Source of the DNA: Ypsolopha sequella
Lineage: Eukaryota > Arthropoda > Insecta > Lepidoptera > Ypsolophidae
DNA: 64,000 nt
Assembly: GCA_934047225.1 (NCBI GenBank)
Contig: OW203991.1
Span: 9,858,001 to 9,922,000, forward strand
Direction: 5' to 3'
Shown here: positions 10,004 through 22,460 of the stretch, piece by piece
How positions within the stretch are numbered: position 1 is the first letter of the stretch
How the letters are laid out: every line of letters starts with the position of its first letter
Position numbers and translations under genes: made by a program
The notes under the pieces: generated by a model
The model's input: the letters and a program-made list of their open reading frames with translations, nothing else
The model's database searches: none
What the model was told of the DNA's origin: nothing

Positions 10004-12074
10004 TAATATTGAAGTTTTAAAATGTTTTTCTCCCTCTTTCTTAAGAGAAATACCCAAAACCTTCCCTTACATTCCTTCAATGTATTTATTGTTTACATAC
10101 GTGGGGATGTCATAGGGGGCATACGATGGATGACAGCCCATTCTTCTACTTCGGGAGATGTTTGTCATACTATTAGTAAGAAAAACATCTTAGTTTCAGC
10201 TCTCCTTGATTGCCACTGATTCTTTGTGTTTGGGAATCAATTTGGGGATTGCTTGCTCTTGGAGTCTCGGGCGGAAAATGTTGGTTAGTATAAATTGTAT
10301 TAAGACCATTTATCTCGCATAATGGATTCGAACCTCAATCTTGCATGTTATCTATTGTTTTAGCGATAATGACAACTCAACAGATTAGTTATTAAAAAAA
10401 ATATCTTCATATCATCTGCTTATTTTTTTATTTCATATCTATAAGAAATTGTTAAAAATTTTAAATTTATCTTTGTATTGCTGTTCTATGTTGCTATTGT
10501 TTGTATGGTCTCCACTCAAATAAATTTCTAAACGCGGGGATTTTACAATATGGTGTAAATAGACTGCGAAATTTAAACAAAACCACATACTCTACCGATC
10601 ATACTAAACAACTCTCTGAAGAAACTACCCGCGCAAATCTTCAGAGAAAAAGATATTCAACTCTTACTTAAAGACTTTATCCCGCAGTGGTAAGGTCTAT
10701 TTTAGAACGCTGCGCGCGAACAGATGTTGACTGACGTCGCTGCCTGAAAAACGCCCGTATCTCGGTGCGTTAGGGTTCATGCATTTTTGTTTGAAACTCA
10801 AATATTTCCTTTATTAATGGTTTGCGTGGGTATTTATCTTAGGAAAAGTGGTTCAGTATGACCGGTAAAATATTTGGTTTAAATTAAAGGTCTATTTAAA
10901 CCCGGTATAATACACGTACTGAAAAGTTTACCAAAAAAAAAACAACGAAGTACGACATAGATCGTGGCTCACCTTTTACAGGGAACCATGTAACTGTAAC
11001 TATTAATAACATCGTACTTTAAACATAAATAAATGTGAAAAAGGGACCGAGTTCAGTACAAAGGCTTCGCCGAAAAAAAGAATTGAGATCAAAGGTATCA
11101 AGTTCTATGGAGGTTCCTTAATAACTGCAAGAGTTACAACGTTCCTCATTTGCTATAAAAAAACGATTTTAATGATCCTTGCTACTCAATATGGCAAGTT
11201 ATCTCAGCAAAATTTTCGGTTACGTCAATCTTGCAAATATTGATTATGAAATAGAACAAAAGGAAGGAAATCGATTGGTGTCCCCAGCCCCCTCAGATTT
11301 TATATGTTTAGGAAGTAAGCTAATCAAATATATTGTATTTGCTATGTATATATTTCGACTTAATCAATTAATGATTGGATTGGATTGAGCCTTATAAAAA
11401 AATTAGAAATTAAAAAAAACATACTTTAGTAAATTTCTGAATGATAACAACAAAATTGCAAACGAACAACAAGATATGTTATATTCTCTAAATATATATA
11501 ACGTGTACAAGCCGTGACTTCTCAGAAGTTAATGAAGGAAAATTTGTCCAAAATAGCTCATCCCATCCCTTGGGTGGCCGTCACTTTGGGTGAAATCTAC
11601 TTGTAAAAGGGTCAAACTGTGCCTTGTTAAAAAGATCTTCTATAAATTTTAATCAGAACATACAAAAATGTTGACTAAGTATTTTAGCATAATCTCAAAG
11701 GAAATTTGAACGCGTTTATATTTGTCGCAGAATTTTTTGTTTTCGTTACAAAGTTTGTAACAACATCGTGACAGCTCTGTTTTTAGGGTTCCCTACTCGA
11801 AAACTAGTAAAAGGAACCCTTATGGTTAGACTCAGGTGTCAATCTGTTAGCCTGTTTCTCCATTTTAAGAACATTTTCTTCAAGATGGATAAAGTTACTC
11901 GTATTATCTTGAAATTGGAAGAGTTGTTTAAATATTTTATTTATCTTCCTCGCTATTTACACTATTTGACCTAAATAGTGTTAATTAAAAACGTTATTTA
12001 ATTCCAGCTGTATCGTTTAATGAAACCACATAGTTAACTGATCGTACTGATCAAAATGAACAATTTTCACATAA
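10004..12074. other. Stretch without recognised gene; one GGTTCC hairpin repeat
   Basis: AT-rich, with no coding similarity seen. At 11786-11820, AGGGTTCC and GGAACCCT bracket about 20 bp. This is the same small hairpin motif found at 62113-62151 and a common kind of dispersed sequence in moths. Confidence 0.4.
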
Positions 12075-12715
12075 TCTCAAATATAAAAATACAAGTCTTG
12101 ACTGACTGACACATCATCGCACAGCCCAAACGGCAAAACCCAGGAACATGAAATTTTGAAAGTAGGCTAAATTTATAATGTGAACGCACACTACAAAAGG
12201 ATTTTACGGCCTCACCAAAGAGATTTTAGAATTAGACCAAGCCAGAGAACGAGAGAGACAGTTTGAAAGTGTTTTCGAAAACACTTTCAAAATATAATTT
12301 CGTCCGAAACACTACTAGAAACGACACTAATAGAATAAAGAGAACAAGAAATAGTTGCGTTTGGAAACGTAGCTCGGCTTCCGGCCTCGCCGTAGATTCT
12401 TTAGTCGGAGTCGAATCAGTTAGCAAAAAATAAATTCGGTCAGAAACGTGGTTCGGACTTCGGCCTCGCCAAAGACACTTTATAACACAGGATCAAATCA
12501 GAGAACAAAAAAGTGTTTCATTTGTTAACGGAGATTCTTTACTATGTGATCGAATGGGTTATAAAAAATCATTCCGGCTAGAAATACCGCACGGCCTTCG
12601 GCCTCGCCAAAGACATTTTACCTGGAGATCTAATAAGAAGTCAAAAAATAAACTTTAAAGTAGACTGAGATCAAATAGGTACTATGAATTTAAACCTGCG
12701 CAAATAAAACTAAAA
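12075..12715 (+). mobile_element. Helitron-related fragment with degenerate internal repeats
   Basis: The start ATAAAAATACAAGTCTTGAC, CTGACTGACACATCATCGCA and CAGCCCAAACGG matches the 5' part of the Helitron at 4076. The 3' half repeats CGGCCTCGCCAAAGACATTT-type blocks four times (about 12208, 12384, 12463 and 12598), ending in ACCTGGAGATC as in the 4076 copy. The terminal GC hairpin and CTAGT are missing, so the 3' end is lost. Confidence 0.6.
12262..12291. repeat. 30-bp perfect palindrome
   Basis: TTTGAAAGTGTTTTC and its exact reverse complement are joined with no spacer, inside the Helitron-related fragment. Confidence 0.85.
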
Positions 12716-12736
12716 TGTTCTCCTCTCCTTACTAAC

Positions 12737-12914
12737 TTAAGGCGACTACCCTTGTGAAAATGTGAAATTCGACAATTGATTTTTTTAATGTCTTATATAT
12801 CGCACCCTGTTGATTTGGAAAATTGAAACTCTAAATACACACATATCCTTGATCCTCAATCTAAAGAGCCATCTTCAGCGTTTTTACATATTTTATAGCG
12901 ATATTACGCCTAAT
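12737..12914. mobile_element. Possible TTAA-bounded element (about 178 bp)
   Basis: Starts TTAAGGCGACTACC and ends GATATTACGCCTAATTA, giving an imperfect TTARGCGTA-type terminus like that of 56420-56895. The right target is TAAT rather than TTAA, so the copy is degraded or the boundary is wrong. Confidence 0.35.
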
Positions 12915-13238
12915 TACAAAATCATGAAAACAAACAATAATTAATCGCCTATTTCTCGTCAAATAAAATGCAGAACTAATCACATAAGCAGACGTGATTT
13001 ATAAAAATGAAGAGTGCCAACTGTATGTTATTTTTTTCAGATTGTCATTTTTATTTATTAATACAAAAACATTTTTTGTTTCATTAATTACCATTTATTT
13101 TTATATTATTGAATAAGCATATTGGAATAATTCAAAATTAGATTTTATATTCATATTACATAATATTATATACATATTTTGAAAATGATCTGGAACTTTA
13201 TTTTCAAATGTCGAATTGAATGAAACTTGAGGATAAAA

Positions 13239-13408
13239 CATGATTACTCGTATTGCAAAACGGCTCACCTCAATAACAATTTTTGATCGGAATAGCCGAC
13301 CACCAGTGCGAGGCGTAACGTCGCGCGTCGTCGCGGAAGCTTCTTCACTCGCCCAGAAGAAGGCAGTCTGAATCTGCTGAAACTGGTCGGCTATCCCGAT
13401 CAAAAATA
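13239..13408. mobile_element. Foldback element, family J copy 1
   Basis: TTTTGATCGGAATAGCCGAC at about 13278 is mirrored by GTCGGCTATCCCGATCAAAA at about 13386. The GC-rich centre (GAGGCGTAACGTCG, TCTTCACTCGCCCAGA) is shared with 25277-25420. An apparent 118-codon minus-strand frame across it is a by-product of this structure. Confidence 0.65.
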
Positions 13409-13674
13409 GGAATATTGGCACAACTTGGGAGCTTTGAGTGTAACGAATCACGGTCACGGAAAATAGTATATGTTTTATTGCAATATTTGCAAAAACATGG
13501 ATTTGACACGTAATTTAGTGCATTTTACGATTTTCCGCCAATTTTACAGTGCTAGTCGTCTTAAAGTACCTACTGCAAATTTTGTATGGGCAAGTGAAAA
13601 TGTACTTTTATATGGCATGTATTTAAACGCACAACAGAAAACACTAAAAACGCTACTACAGTGTTCTATTAAAA

Positions 13675-13703
13675 ATGATGATGATGATGATGATGATGAT
13701 GAT
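13675..13703. repeat. GAT/ATG trinucleotide microsatellite
   Basis: About nine ATG units plus a partial one, immediately followed by a GC-rich segment (13704-13760, CGGTCACGGCGACTG) that looks like the start of another dispersed repeat. Confidence 0.85.
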
Positions 13704-14483
13704 TCATCCGACCGAGTTCGGTCACGGCGACTGTTGCGGCTGTGGAGAGCGTCGGTCATGTGCCCTCATGTGACTTATGTGGACTATCTTGTTCGTAAAA
13801 ATACTAACTGCACATCAAAACAAATACTGACTTGCACACTAAAATACGAACTGTGTTGTCATAAAAAAATAACGTAGTTCCGCGACCGCCATTAACCTTC
13901 TATCTTAACCTACCGGCTCTCTTCTACGCTGAAGGATTTCTGATGGCATATTTTAGTGTACAAAATAGTATTTTTGATGTGCAAATAAAAATATCTCTCT
14001 TTATTTGCGCGGGGTTGCTCTCTTTGTGAAGGTGGTTTAGTATTTAGTAAAGATGTCTGGTTTTGATCTATGTTTTTTTTTGCCATATTTTATTTGGAAA
14101 CTTAGACATACAATTTTGTAGACAGTTATTGGAGTCTCCTTTTAAGTAAGTTACACGTAAAAGGAGGCTAGCTCCGTTCTTCCATAGGTAACAGATAGAT
14201 AAATTATATGAATATGAGTAACTAAGTAAAAATAGCTTAGAACACTTGCACGGTAATCGTTAATAAACAAACTATGAAAAAAATAAAATGACATATTATG
14301 AAGTAAATAAATCAATAAATAATTGAAAATCGGTCAAATTTGTAATTTTTCTCATTTTAGCAACTTGATACAAAGCCATTTGGTGTAGTTGCAAGAAAAT
14401 ATTTTTTTTTTACTTCGCGTGGTGTGACTTTTTTAATACAACATTTTTTATATACATATGCATATTATGTATATAAATCTCGT

Positions 14484-14666
14484 AAATAAAAAATAAAATA
14501 AAATGTCTTTATTGCAAGCAATGTAAAACCCATAAATTTTAATTACAAACAAAATTAAAATTAAAATTAAATTAAATTATCTCACATACTAATAAAAAAT
14601 ATACATAATATACTAATAAATAATTCAACCATGTGAGAACCAGAATCTATTTCTGGCTCTCACACG
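14484..14666 (-). mobile_element. LINE 3' end with hairpin, AATAAA and TTTTATTTTA tail
   Basis: On the minus strand: TGTGAGAGCCAGAA, 5 nt, TTCTGGTTCTCACA (hairpin at 14632-14664), then an AT-rich 3' UTR, GCAATAAAGACATTTTATTT and a simple TTTTA tail. A stem-loop, AATAAA and short-motif tail is the usual layout of insect non-LTR 3' ends. No coding sequence remains. Confidence 0.55.
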
Positions 14667-15326
14667 TCTGAATTTGCACTAACGAATGCACTAACGATGT
14701 TATATGTCCTAACGAATATATGGTTATTGACTAATATGACATAAAGTATTATTTTATCGAGGGAATGCAGCAGTTCACAATCGTACTTTCTCGTTTCACA
14801 ACCGATTTGTTATGTCTCATTATCTACTAAAAATATTTACTAAATACTATTAAAATTTGTTATGTCTCTAAATCTACCCTTTCTCATTCTTCCATATGTA
14901 ACTTGAGTAAAACGACCGGTATGTAGTTAAAAGAGTAGCGCAAAAAAGAGCACTTTTTTTAGCTTTTGTTGCAATTCTGCTACACAGTTTGAAATTACAA
15001 ACCACGTCCCAGCACGCCCTTTTAGGATTTCACTATTGCTATACTTTATATAAACGTATATTTTACGTAGGTACTTACAAATACTATTGAATGTACCCTA
15101 GTTATTGGATATACAAACGAAACTGCAATTTTAACATGAAATAACACAATAGTTTAATGTTTTCCATAAATTTGTTTCCCTCATCTAGGGCGGGTAGTCC
15201 AAAGGGGCTTGTTAACTAATTAGCGAATTTTGAAAGCGACTTGTTACAATAAAGCTCAACAATTACACAAGCAAATTTAAATGTCGCATTATGTACATAT
15301 AGTATGATTTGATTAAGTACAAATAA

Positions 15327-15600
15327 GGAGGTAATTTTCAAAAGTGGTCAACTCACATTTTAGTAATTTTAGAGTACAGCCCACAGTCTGAATAAAGATT
15401 TTTTTACAACCACTTTTGTAACCTCAATTGTAATTTTTTTCAGTAGAAACGGGGCTTTCTTTTAAAGTTTTTTCCATGTAAATTAAACGATAGAAATACA
15501 TTTTAAACGCAGATTCATTACAAATTTCTCTACGTGTATGTTAGTTAACAAAAACGCATGTTTCAGGTTTTGGAGTTGACCATTTTTGAATATTACCCCG
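15327..15600. mobile_element. MITE-like element with about 24-bp TIRs
   Basis: GTAATTTTCAAAAGTGGTCA (15331-15354, continuing ACTC) matches the reverse complement of 15574-15597 at about 22 of 24 positions. The interior is non-coding and AT-rich. The target duplication is not resolved. Confidence 0.55.
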
Positions 15601-16385
15601 TGAAATAAAAATTAAACTTCATTTTATTATAGCTTATATTTACTTCATCACAATTTAAGGGATGCTCGTACAGCAAATGCGTTAATACCATACCTATTTA
15701 TAAACATAATAAGCCTTAATTTTCTTCTAGTTTAATATCCAATTACCTTTTCGCCTATCTTAAAATGTATTGCAGTATACGCATTAAAGACTCGTTGCTA
15801 ATTAATTCTCCCAGGCGCTTGTACGGGTATTACATAACGATGTTAGCATTATTTTAACTAAGAACGAAATACTTCGGCACTACATACATTGCAGTTTTAT
15901 GCTGATATGTAGCAACAAAGTTATTTTACTTTCCAGTTTAGTGCTAGGTAAGTACAAACGGTGATAAAAGTACATGTAAACATGGAAATTTGGTACATTT
16001 TGCTCAGAGCTTCCTACTAAAAAAGCACAGTAAGTACAACATTGATCATAATCATAATGCAGCAAGTGGACAGACAATTTTGATGTTTTGGCTTTTGACT
16101 GGATATATGTGTAGCGTTAATGGTTGTTCTGTGATATTAAGTTCAAAAATAGGTTACATTCCTTTTCATTCATTCTTACGTATCTAAAAACGGGAAGATA
16201 CAGGAAATCTGCGCCAGCTTCCTAATTACCATATAAAAACTAATAAAACGCGGTTTTCATTTAGTATTATTTCTTTCTTTCAGTGTACGAAAGTAAGTAG
16301 GTAGGTACGTGAGTTACAAACGCGACAAGATGTGTGTGTTTAGTGTGTGAAGCATTCTCACGTTACTACGAGTATATGTACTCTA

Positions 16386-16841
16386 TTAAAGGTGCATGTA
16401 AGGTCAAATTGAGCACCTCATTTTGCATCAATCAGAACTGAACTCTATGACGTTTCCTTTTAGTTTAAAATAACGCGCTCTCATCTCAGCCGTGGCTGTT
16501 ACGACGACCAAGAAATACACGCTCACGAAAAACTGCGTTTTTATTTAATAACTCGGCTTCCAGATAAAATTATTCAAATATTCTTGGATGGTTAAACTCG
16601 GTTATTGGTCACTTATTTTTAATACAATTATCAAGGCTTAAAAGTAAATAAAATTTAGGCAAGAACTTAAAATTTAGAGGTAATTTCGCAATTTTTTTTT
16701 AAGTTTTTGCGTTTTTTCTAAAATTTTTATATCAGCCCTATAGTCTTTTATCTATATTATTTTAATTAAACCGATAGACTTAGTTACACAATGTGAAATA
16801 GTCATTTGAAATTGTGCATCTGACCTTATACGGACCCTTAA
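16386..16841. mobile_element. TTAA-bounded element, family C (456 bp)
   Basis: The left end TTAAAGGTGCATGTAAGGTC and the right end, in reverse complement, TTAAGGGTCCGTATAAGGTC agree at about 15 of 20 positions and both carry TTAA. The interior segment CAGCCGTGGCTGTTACGACG resembles the right half of family B elements, so these families may share an ancestor. Non-coding. Confidence 0.6.
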
Positions 16842-17693
16842 ATATCTACTTTTATGTGTATACTAGCATGAGCATTTTAAATAGGCAGCCTTTAAGTTTA
16901 CGTTTGGTAACCTATCTAATTAAATATTAAAGATAACATATTTGTTTTTTTTATTCAGTTTATATTATATATTTATATAAAAAAACTTATTAAAATAATA
17001 ATTTACAGATATATTTCGACACACAGTCGGCGTCAGTGGAATTTGATACAACCTATCTAAGATATATTTATTTAACACCAATCAATAACTCCTTAACTAC
17101 GAATCCTTCTGCTAATTTATTTAATAAAACAAATGAAACTACTCAACTATACCCAAAAGAAGAGCATTCCATTGGTTGGGTTATTCCAAAAAAAAAGAAG
17201 AAATCCAGTGTTTTTCCATTTTCGTCAAAATTTCCCACGTTATCACATCAAAAGCTAAAAATAACGTAATATAACAATTGTTCCATTGTCAAATGAAACT
17301 TTGCTCAGCTGAAAATGTTCAAATGTATAGTCAACAAAGTATAGCCAACATCGTGGGGCGTAGTTGCAGCTACGTTGTGTAAAGGCAAGACTCTGATAGA
17401 AAAATAAAATATTTATTTAATATTCCGTCTCAGCGAAGCCAAAGGACCTCTTAAGAGTGACTCGTAACAAAGGGTCGGGTAAAAATATGCATTCAAATAG
17501 AGAACAATGAGATGAGCCTTGAAAATTGTTTCTTTGATTATAAGAGGGAGGAAAAGTTATTATTTTTGTAAGTGTTATAGAAGTAAAATCCTGAAGATAG
17601 AAACTATAGTTTTCGCAATTCAATGCTTGCATGACGCCGGCATGACATACTACTTGCCAGTTAATAATGCGGCATACATTTGTAAAGACGAAT

Positions 17694-18076
17694 CCCACCA
17701 AAAACATTTTCATGTAAAGGTCGGTTGCCAAGACTCATAAACCTTCCAATGTTGAAAAAAATATCAGATATCATGTAGAGCAAAGCCCTTAACCCTACAA
17801 GGCCAAACTCTACAAATCATATTGCTTGGCAGTTTCGCGGCCGTCGCACAGACACATTCCATGAATTCATGGTAGATTTAAGTCACTGGTCTTTGATTTT
17901 GTGTCATGCGATAGTTCCATGAAATGGCCAAGATGTAGGGTTTGTAGAGTTAGGGCTTGCATATACTTGAGAGACCTAGTATATTTAGGGCCTTGGCTCT
18001 ACATGAGATCTGATAACTTTTTAACAGTGAAAGCTTTATGACTCTTGGCAATATACTTGACATGTTTTTGGTAGAA
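17694..18076. mobile_element. Foldback element with roughly 100-bp imperfect arms, family H
   Basis: CCACCAAAAACAT, TTGCCAAGACTCATAAA and TATCAGATATCATGTAGAGC on the left reappear in reverse complement on the right (17983-18076), in the same order. A partial copy is at 26734-26870. The centre has CTCTACAAA/TTTGTAGAG. No ORF. Confidence 0.65.
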
Positions 18077-18435
18077 TTTCATATATTTTTGTAAAGAAAT
18101 GTTACTTAGAGTAAAAATTCGTTTCGGTACATTGAATATTTTTGCAAAATTTAAAATTATACTGAGAATATATAATAATAATTAATATTAATTGAACTGA
18201 GACCAAAACTACAATATTTTGAATTTTTGTCTGTCTGTCTGATGCGCTTGTTTTATAACCCTGGTTAACATAATAGGCTATAAGGGGTGTTGATAAAATA
18301 ACCACCAAGCTGAAATCGGGGTAAATATTGCAGAAGGCGGGTACTAATTTATGTAACTGTTGCAGACACAGTAACCAGGTTCAAATGTGTACGCGATGTC
18401 CACATCCACCGAGGCAAGCTGTCTCTTTAAGTGAA

Positions 18436-18620
18436 TCACAGACCACTTAGCCATTGGACAACTTATCAACAACGCGACAAGAAATAAATTTTACCATCAC
18501 TGCCGGGGTGTTACGGGGTAATGTGGGGAGGGTACTAAGTAAGGAAATAGAGATGGGATAGTATATTAGCGAAAAAAGGTTTGCCCTCTTTACGACGTCT
18601 AATGGCTCAGTGGTCTGTGA
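18436..18620. repeat. Inverted repeat, 24-bp arms with tRNA A-box-like sequence
   Basis: TCACAGACCACTTAGCCATT (18436-18459, continuing GGAC) is inverted at 18597-18620 with about two mismatches. The right arm reads TAATGGCTCAGTGGTCTG, resembling a pol III A box (TRGCNNAGTNGG). It may be two tRNA-derived repeat heads facing inward, or a small MITE. Confidence 0.45.
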
Positions 18621-18894
18621 AGTAAATAGTGATAAATACTGCGATTCGGACATATTTCAAAACAATTATCGGTTCTAATTTTCTTCCTTTTTTTGCCTCT
18701 TCCCATATTCATGGCTAAAAAGTACTTCATTAAAACAAACACAAAGGCTGAGATAACTTGTGCCTCAAGAATATGGAACGTGACTTTGCCCCAAGAGCGC
18801 AATGGGAGACCACGTATCCCGTTACTGGAAACAGAGCGGCGATGTTGTGAGGATTCTACTCACGCCTACCACAAATACTATATAACACCTGCTA

Positions 18895-19018
18895 GTCTAC
18901 CATAGTAAACCATATCGAGCTTGATATCGCCCTCTCTCTCACTCTGTTGTTCTCCCTCGAGAGGAACAAGGAATTTGTATCGAGCGGTTAATGCTCGATA
19001 TGGTCTACTATGCTAGAC
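18895..19018. mobile_element. 124-bp hairpin MITE with 26-bp TIRs
   Basis: GTCTACCATAGTAAACCATA plus TCGAGC (18895-18920) is mirrored at 18993-19018 with two mismatches. The interior is pyrimidine-rich (CTCTCTCTCACTC). Confidence 0.7.
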
Positions 19019-19028
19019 CCCCGGTCCC

Positions 19029-19134
19029 GTAGCATAGTAATAATCGCGCGTGACGCCACTAGTTGAATCACAAGTGCAAGGAGCGTGACGTGATTCAACT
19101 AAGTTGCGTCGTGCGTGTATAAACACTACGCTAC
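19029..19134. mobile_element. 106-bp hairpin MITE, family D copy 1
   Basis: The arms run GTAGCATAGTAATAATCGCG and onward against the reverse complement GTAGCGTAGTGTTTATACAC. The inner block TAGTTGAATCAC is shared by both arms. It is related to 60524-60674. It lies 10 bp after the previous MITE, whose end also carries TAGCATAGTA. Confidence 0.7.
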
Positions 19135-19647
19135 AAGTGCAAGTGTCCAAAAAAGCATCTTAACTATAAAACAATTTAAAAAACATGAACCTGATTTCAG
19201 ATTGTATTAACAAAGTATTTTTTTAGAATGACATTGCATCCATCAACAAATATGTGTTAGTATAAATCTCTTTCAAAGATAAGTATAGAATACGATGCTT
19301 GCATAGAGTTTAAGAAGAAGAGTTTAAGATATGTGTAACAAAGAACCTGGATATGTATATATAGTTTTTTTTAACTTTAAGTGTTAGACGGTACGATCCC
19401 ATAATGAAAGGCTTCAAACTACATAGAGTAAGTAAATTCATAGGACGTGTGATAAAAAGTGTGTGTAAAGTGCTACACGGATCTGACGGCGCGTGGATGA
19501 CAGTGACAGGGGGCAGCTGTGAAACAAGGAGTATGGTAGCGGCGTTAGTTCCGATTTTAGAGACAATACACATTTTAGCACTGTAAATATGTATAAAAGT
19601 CATATTCGAAAAGCAAAATCAGTACAATAAAACAACTTTTACTATTT

Positions 19648-19668
19648 TATATATATATATATATATAA
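19648..19668. repeat. TA microsatellite
   Basis: About ten TA units. Confidence 0.85.
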
Positions 19669-19847
19669 ACGTGTCTACCGCGATCAAATGTTTTGCCTTT
19701 TTTACGAAAAGACCACCCACGACGTTTCAAGGCAATTACATGTCTCGTACTTTTACTATGAAGCTAACATTGAAATCGTGGAAAAAATCTGGTTTTCTAT
19801 ACCCTTTGGCCCAAAATTGTTTTTTACTCTTATTTATTATAGGGATG

Positions 19848-20610
19848 TGACGACCCCATCGCCCTCTGGTATGTCCTGTACGTCCAGTGCGATCAGTCAG
19901 TCAGTCAGTCAGTCGGCTTGTGGCGAGCCAATGGTGAGTGGCGACACCGCGGACCCTACCTCCAGGGGACACATCACACATGCGCTTACACACACACATA
20001 CACACAGCAACACACCCCCTGTCTCTGCGCTTGCCTTAACCAACCGGCCAGAGTGGAGATGCAAGAGCGGAACCTATGCTCCAGGTTGGAAGTGTAAAAT
20101 GTCATAACGCCGGGGGCACTTGACTGTATAAGGATCTTGCGCCCCACAGACTCACCTCTCGACAACCTTAGCTGCTTACATAGTGTTGCCCCATGGCCGC
20201 CGTATGGTGGCTAGATAGGGGGCCCACAACGGCTATCCTGTTGGATAGTCATCAAACAGCAAGTCACCATCTGCCATACTTAAATTTGTGAGATATTTTC
20301 GAGGCAGATGTCCGTTATCTCACTCCATAGCCCTGTTATCCGGCCCATTTAGCATCCCATCCTCATAGCCCACTCCAAGTCACTTCCTTTCTGACAATAG
20401 TTTGGTAACTGTGGGGGACTGTCCGTTAGTTTATCTCAATGATATATTGAGGGATAGGCCTCCATGGATGCAGCTATCTCACATTTAGATTAAATGGTAC
20501 CAAAGGCCACTTCAATGTTGGCTTCGGCCCATGAATGCCTTTCAAATGACCGGGTCTCTATGGGCCCGTGACTGAACAGTGTACCTAAATAATAATATTA
20601 TTAAAGAATA
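19848..20610 (+). mobile_element. GC-richer segment, probable 3' end of a non-LTR element
   Basis: Composition shifts abruptly from AT-rich flanks to near-balanced GC between about 19850 and 20580, then ends in AATAATAATATTATTAAAGA and AATAAAG, like a LINE 3' tail. It includes a CAGT microsatellite (19889-19914) and a CA-rich run (19985-20015). Recognisable blocks are GGCCGCCGTATGGTGGCTAG and GGCTTCGGCCCATGAATGCC, of a style common in 3' UTRs of moth retroelements. Any ORF here is short and low in information. Identification is by composition and recall, not by an internal second copy. Confidence 0.4.
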
Positions 20611-20929
20611 AAGATGAACTTTGTCAAAATTCGTTGGAATGGGTGCATTAGTTTTAAATTACGTTCAAAGTGATTCTCATACAACATGAGGAGTTTTGCC
20701 AATATTAACGAGAATCAAACATAAAATGTTCCATTATATCATTTGAAAAAAGCAAGGAATCGAATACAGTTCAGAAATGAACTTTTTATTGATTATAGTC
20801 AATAATATATTTACAAATACCCTGACTAACTTGCTGACCTAAAAACATGTAGGTTTCTTGCAAACAAGATTTATAAAATTCCCACGGAATCAATATCTGT
20901 CTCAAGGCGTGCAACGCTGCGTAATGTCA

Positions 20930-21030
20930 GCTAGTATAATATTTGCAAATTTTGCTACGGCGTAGCAACTGCTACGATGTCATAATTTTTTCCACTTCGT
21001 AGACCCACTACGCCGTAGCCCGAAAGCAAC
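20930..21030. repeat. Short GCTACGGCGTAGC-type repeat cluster
   Basis: TGCTACGGCGTAGCA, CTGCTACGATG and CTACGCCGTAGCCC occur within 90 bp and in both orientations. An isolated ACGCCGTAGCCCC is at 7081. Probably a degraded dispersed repeat. Confidence 0.35.
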
Positions 21031-21119
21031 CACATATCTCTGTGAATGCAACGTATCTTACATTCCAAATTCGAGGTTTATTGGTAAAAAAAAAAAAACA
21101 CAAAAGTAATGTTCTAATA

Positions 21120-22460
21120 TAATAGTGCACTAGCTCCCACCCTAATTTGCATTATGTGAGAGCTAGGCTCAACCCAGCCAAGTTACAAATATTTACTAGT
21201 GTGTACAATTTTAAGCTAAAAGTTAGAGATATTAAGAAAAGAAAAAAAAAAACAATAGTTCAAAATTAGATTAAATATGTTTTAAACTAAGTTAAGCTTT
21301 GCCTTTGGGTGAGTGAGTGTAGTAGGTATGTTGTGTTTGTGTAAGTGATGGGGGAATTTATGTATAAGGAATAATTGTGATGGAGGGTTATTTAAACGAT
21401 TGTGTGATGCTAGGAATCTATATAACATTAGAGGTAAAATACAGGAAGATAAATAATTAAGAATAATTAAATCGTCTTAAATACTATTTAATTACATTTT
21501 CGGTATCATCGTAATCAAAGTTATTGAGCCAATCTGAAATATATTTTTTAATTTTAAAAGTGCTTTAATATTTTATGGAAGTATTGGTAAGTATATTTAT
21601 TTTAAAAATAACCCTAAAACCATCAATGGCAGAGATTATAGTGGTGTTATTGTTGCGGCGAGGGCACGTCACGTGCTGAACCGTACAGTCACGTACAATA
21701 TTGCTTCCTGACGCCATTCCTCTGCCATCTAACTGCCATCACCACCTGAAAATAGGCTATCTGCTCGTTTTATCTAGCTTACCATTGTAATTCACAAGGC
21801 TTTTACCCTAGGTTTATGCTATGCTGATGCTATGTGAACGTTTCACTTTTATCAATGAACGCGGGCGTGAAAATGCGCTCGTAGAATGGTGAAAGGTTAG
21901 CTATTCCCGAAAACAGTACAGGATTTCATAGTGATTCTGCATGACTCTGGAATCGCCAGATTACAAATTCCTCCAAAATAAAAGTGAAAGAATGGTTCTC
22001 CATAGAGTACCCGTGAAATTAGAACTCAATTATCCACTATTATAATTTTTGTTAATTTATTTAGTATTTATACACGTGTGTGTATATTTTTAAGAAATTA
22101 TTTTGAGAAGTTAGGTTATGTATTTTATATTTTACTATATCTATACGTGTATGTTGCAAGAAATGTTTTTTTCAATGAATAAATTAATATAATTTTAGCT
22201 ATATAAGCCTTTTATTTATAGTTTACCTTACTACCAATAAATTAACGAAACATTTGAATGAAAAAAAAAAGTTTAACCTACTTGAAAAATTATTAGAAGC
22301 CTCCATTCCGTTGTTGCCCCAGGACCTCTAGACTTCTGAATCCAGCCCTGAACGTAGCTAAATTTCGTGCCCTTTTTCTTAGCTAGACTAATAAAATCGG
22401 CGGAGTTGGAAATATGGCGTGTACGCAATAATTGTATATTAAGAAGATGGCATACTCTAA
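21120..22460. other. Stretch without recognised gene
   Basis: AT-rich. 21125-21200 (GTGAGAGCTAGGCTCAACCC) has the feel of a LINE 3' UTR but could not be confirmed by a second copy in this window. Nothing else is supportable. Confidence 0.35.

Noticed and set aside
13101..13457. 118-codon minus-strand ORF
   Set aside because: Its central part is the hairpin element at 13239-13408 and the rest is AT-rich low-information sequence.
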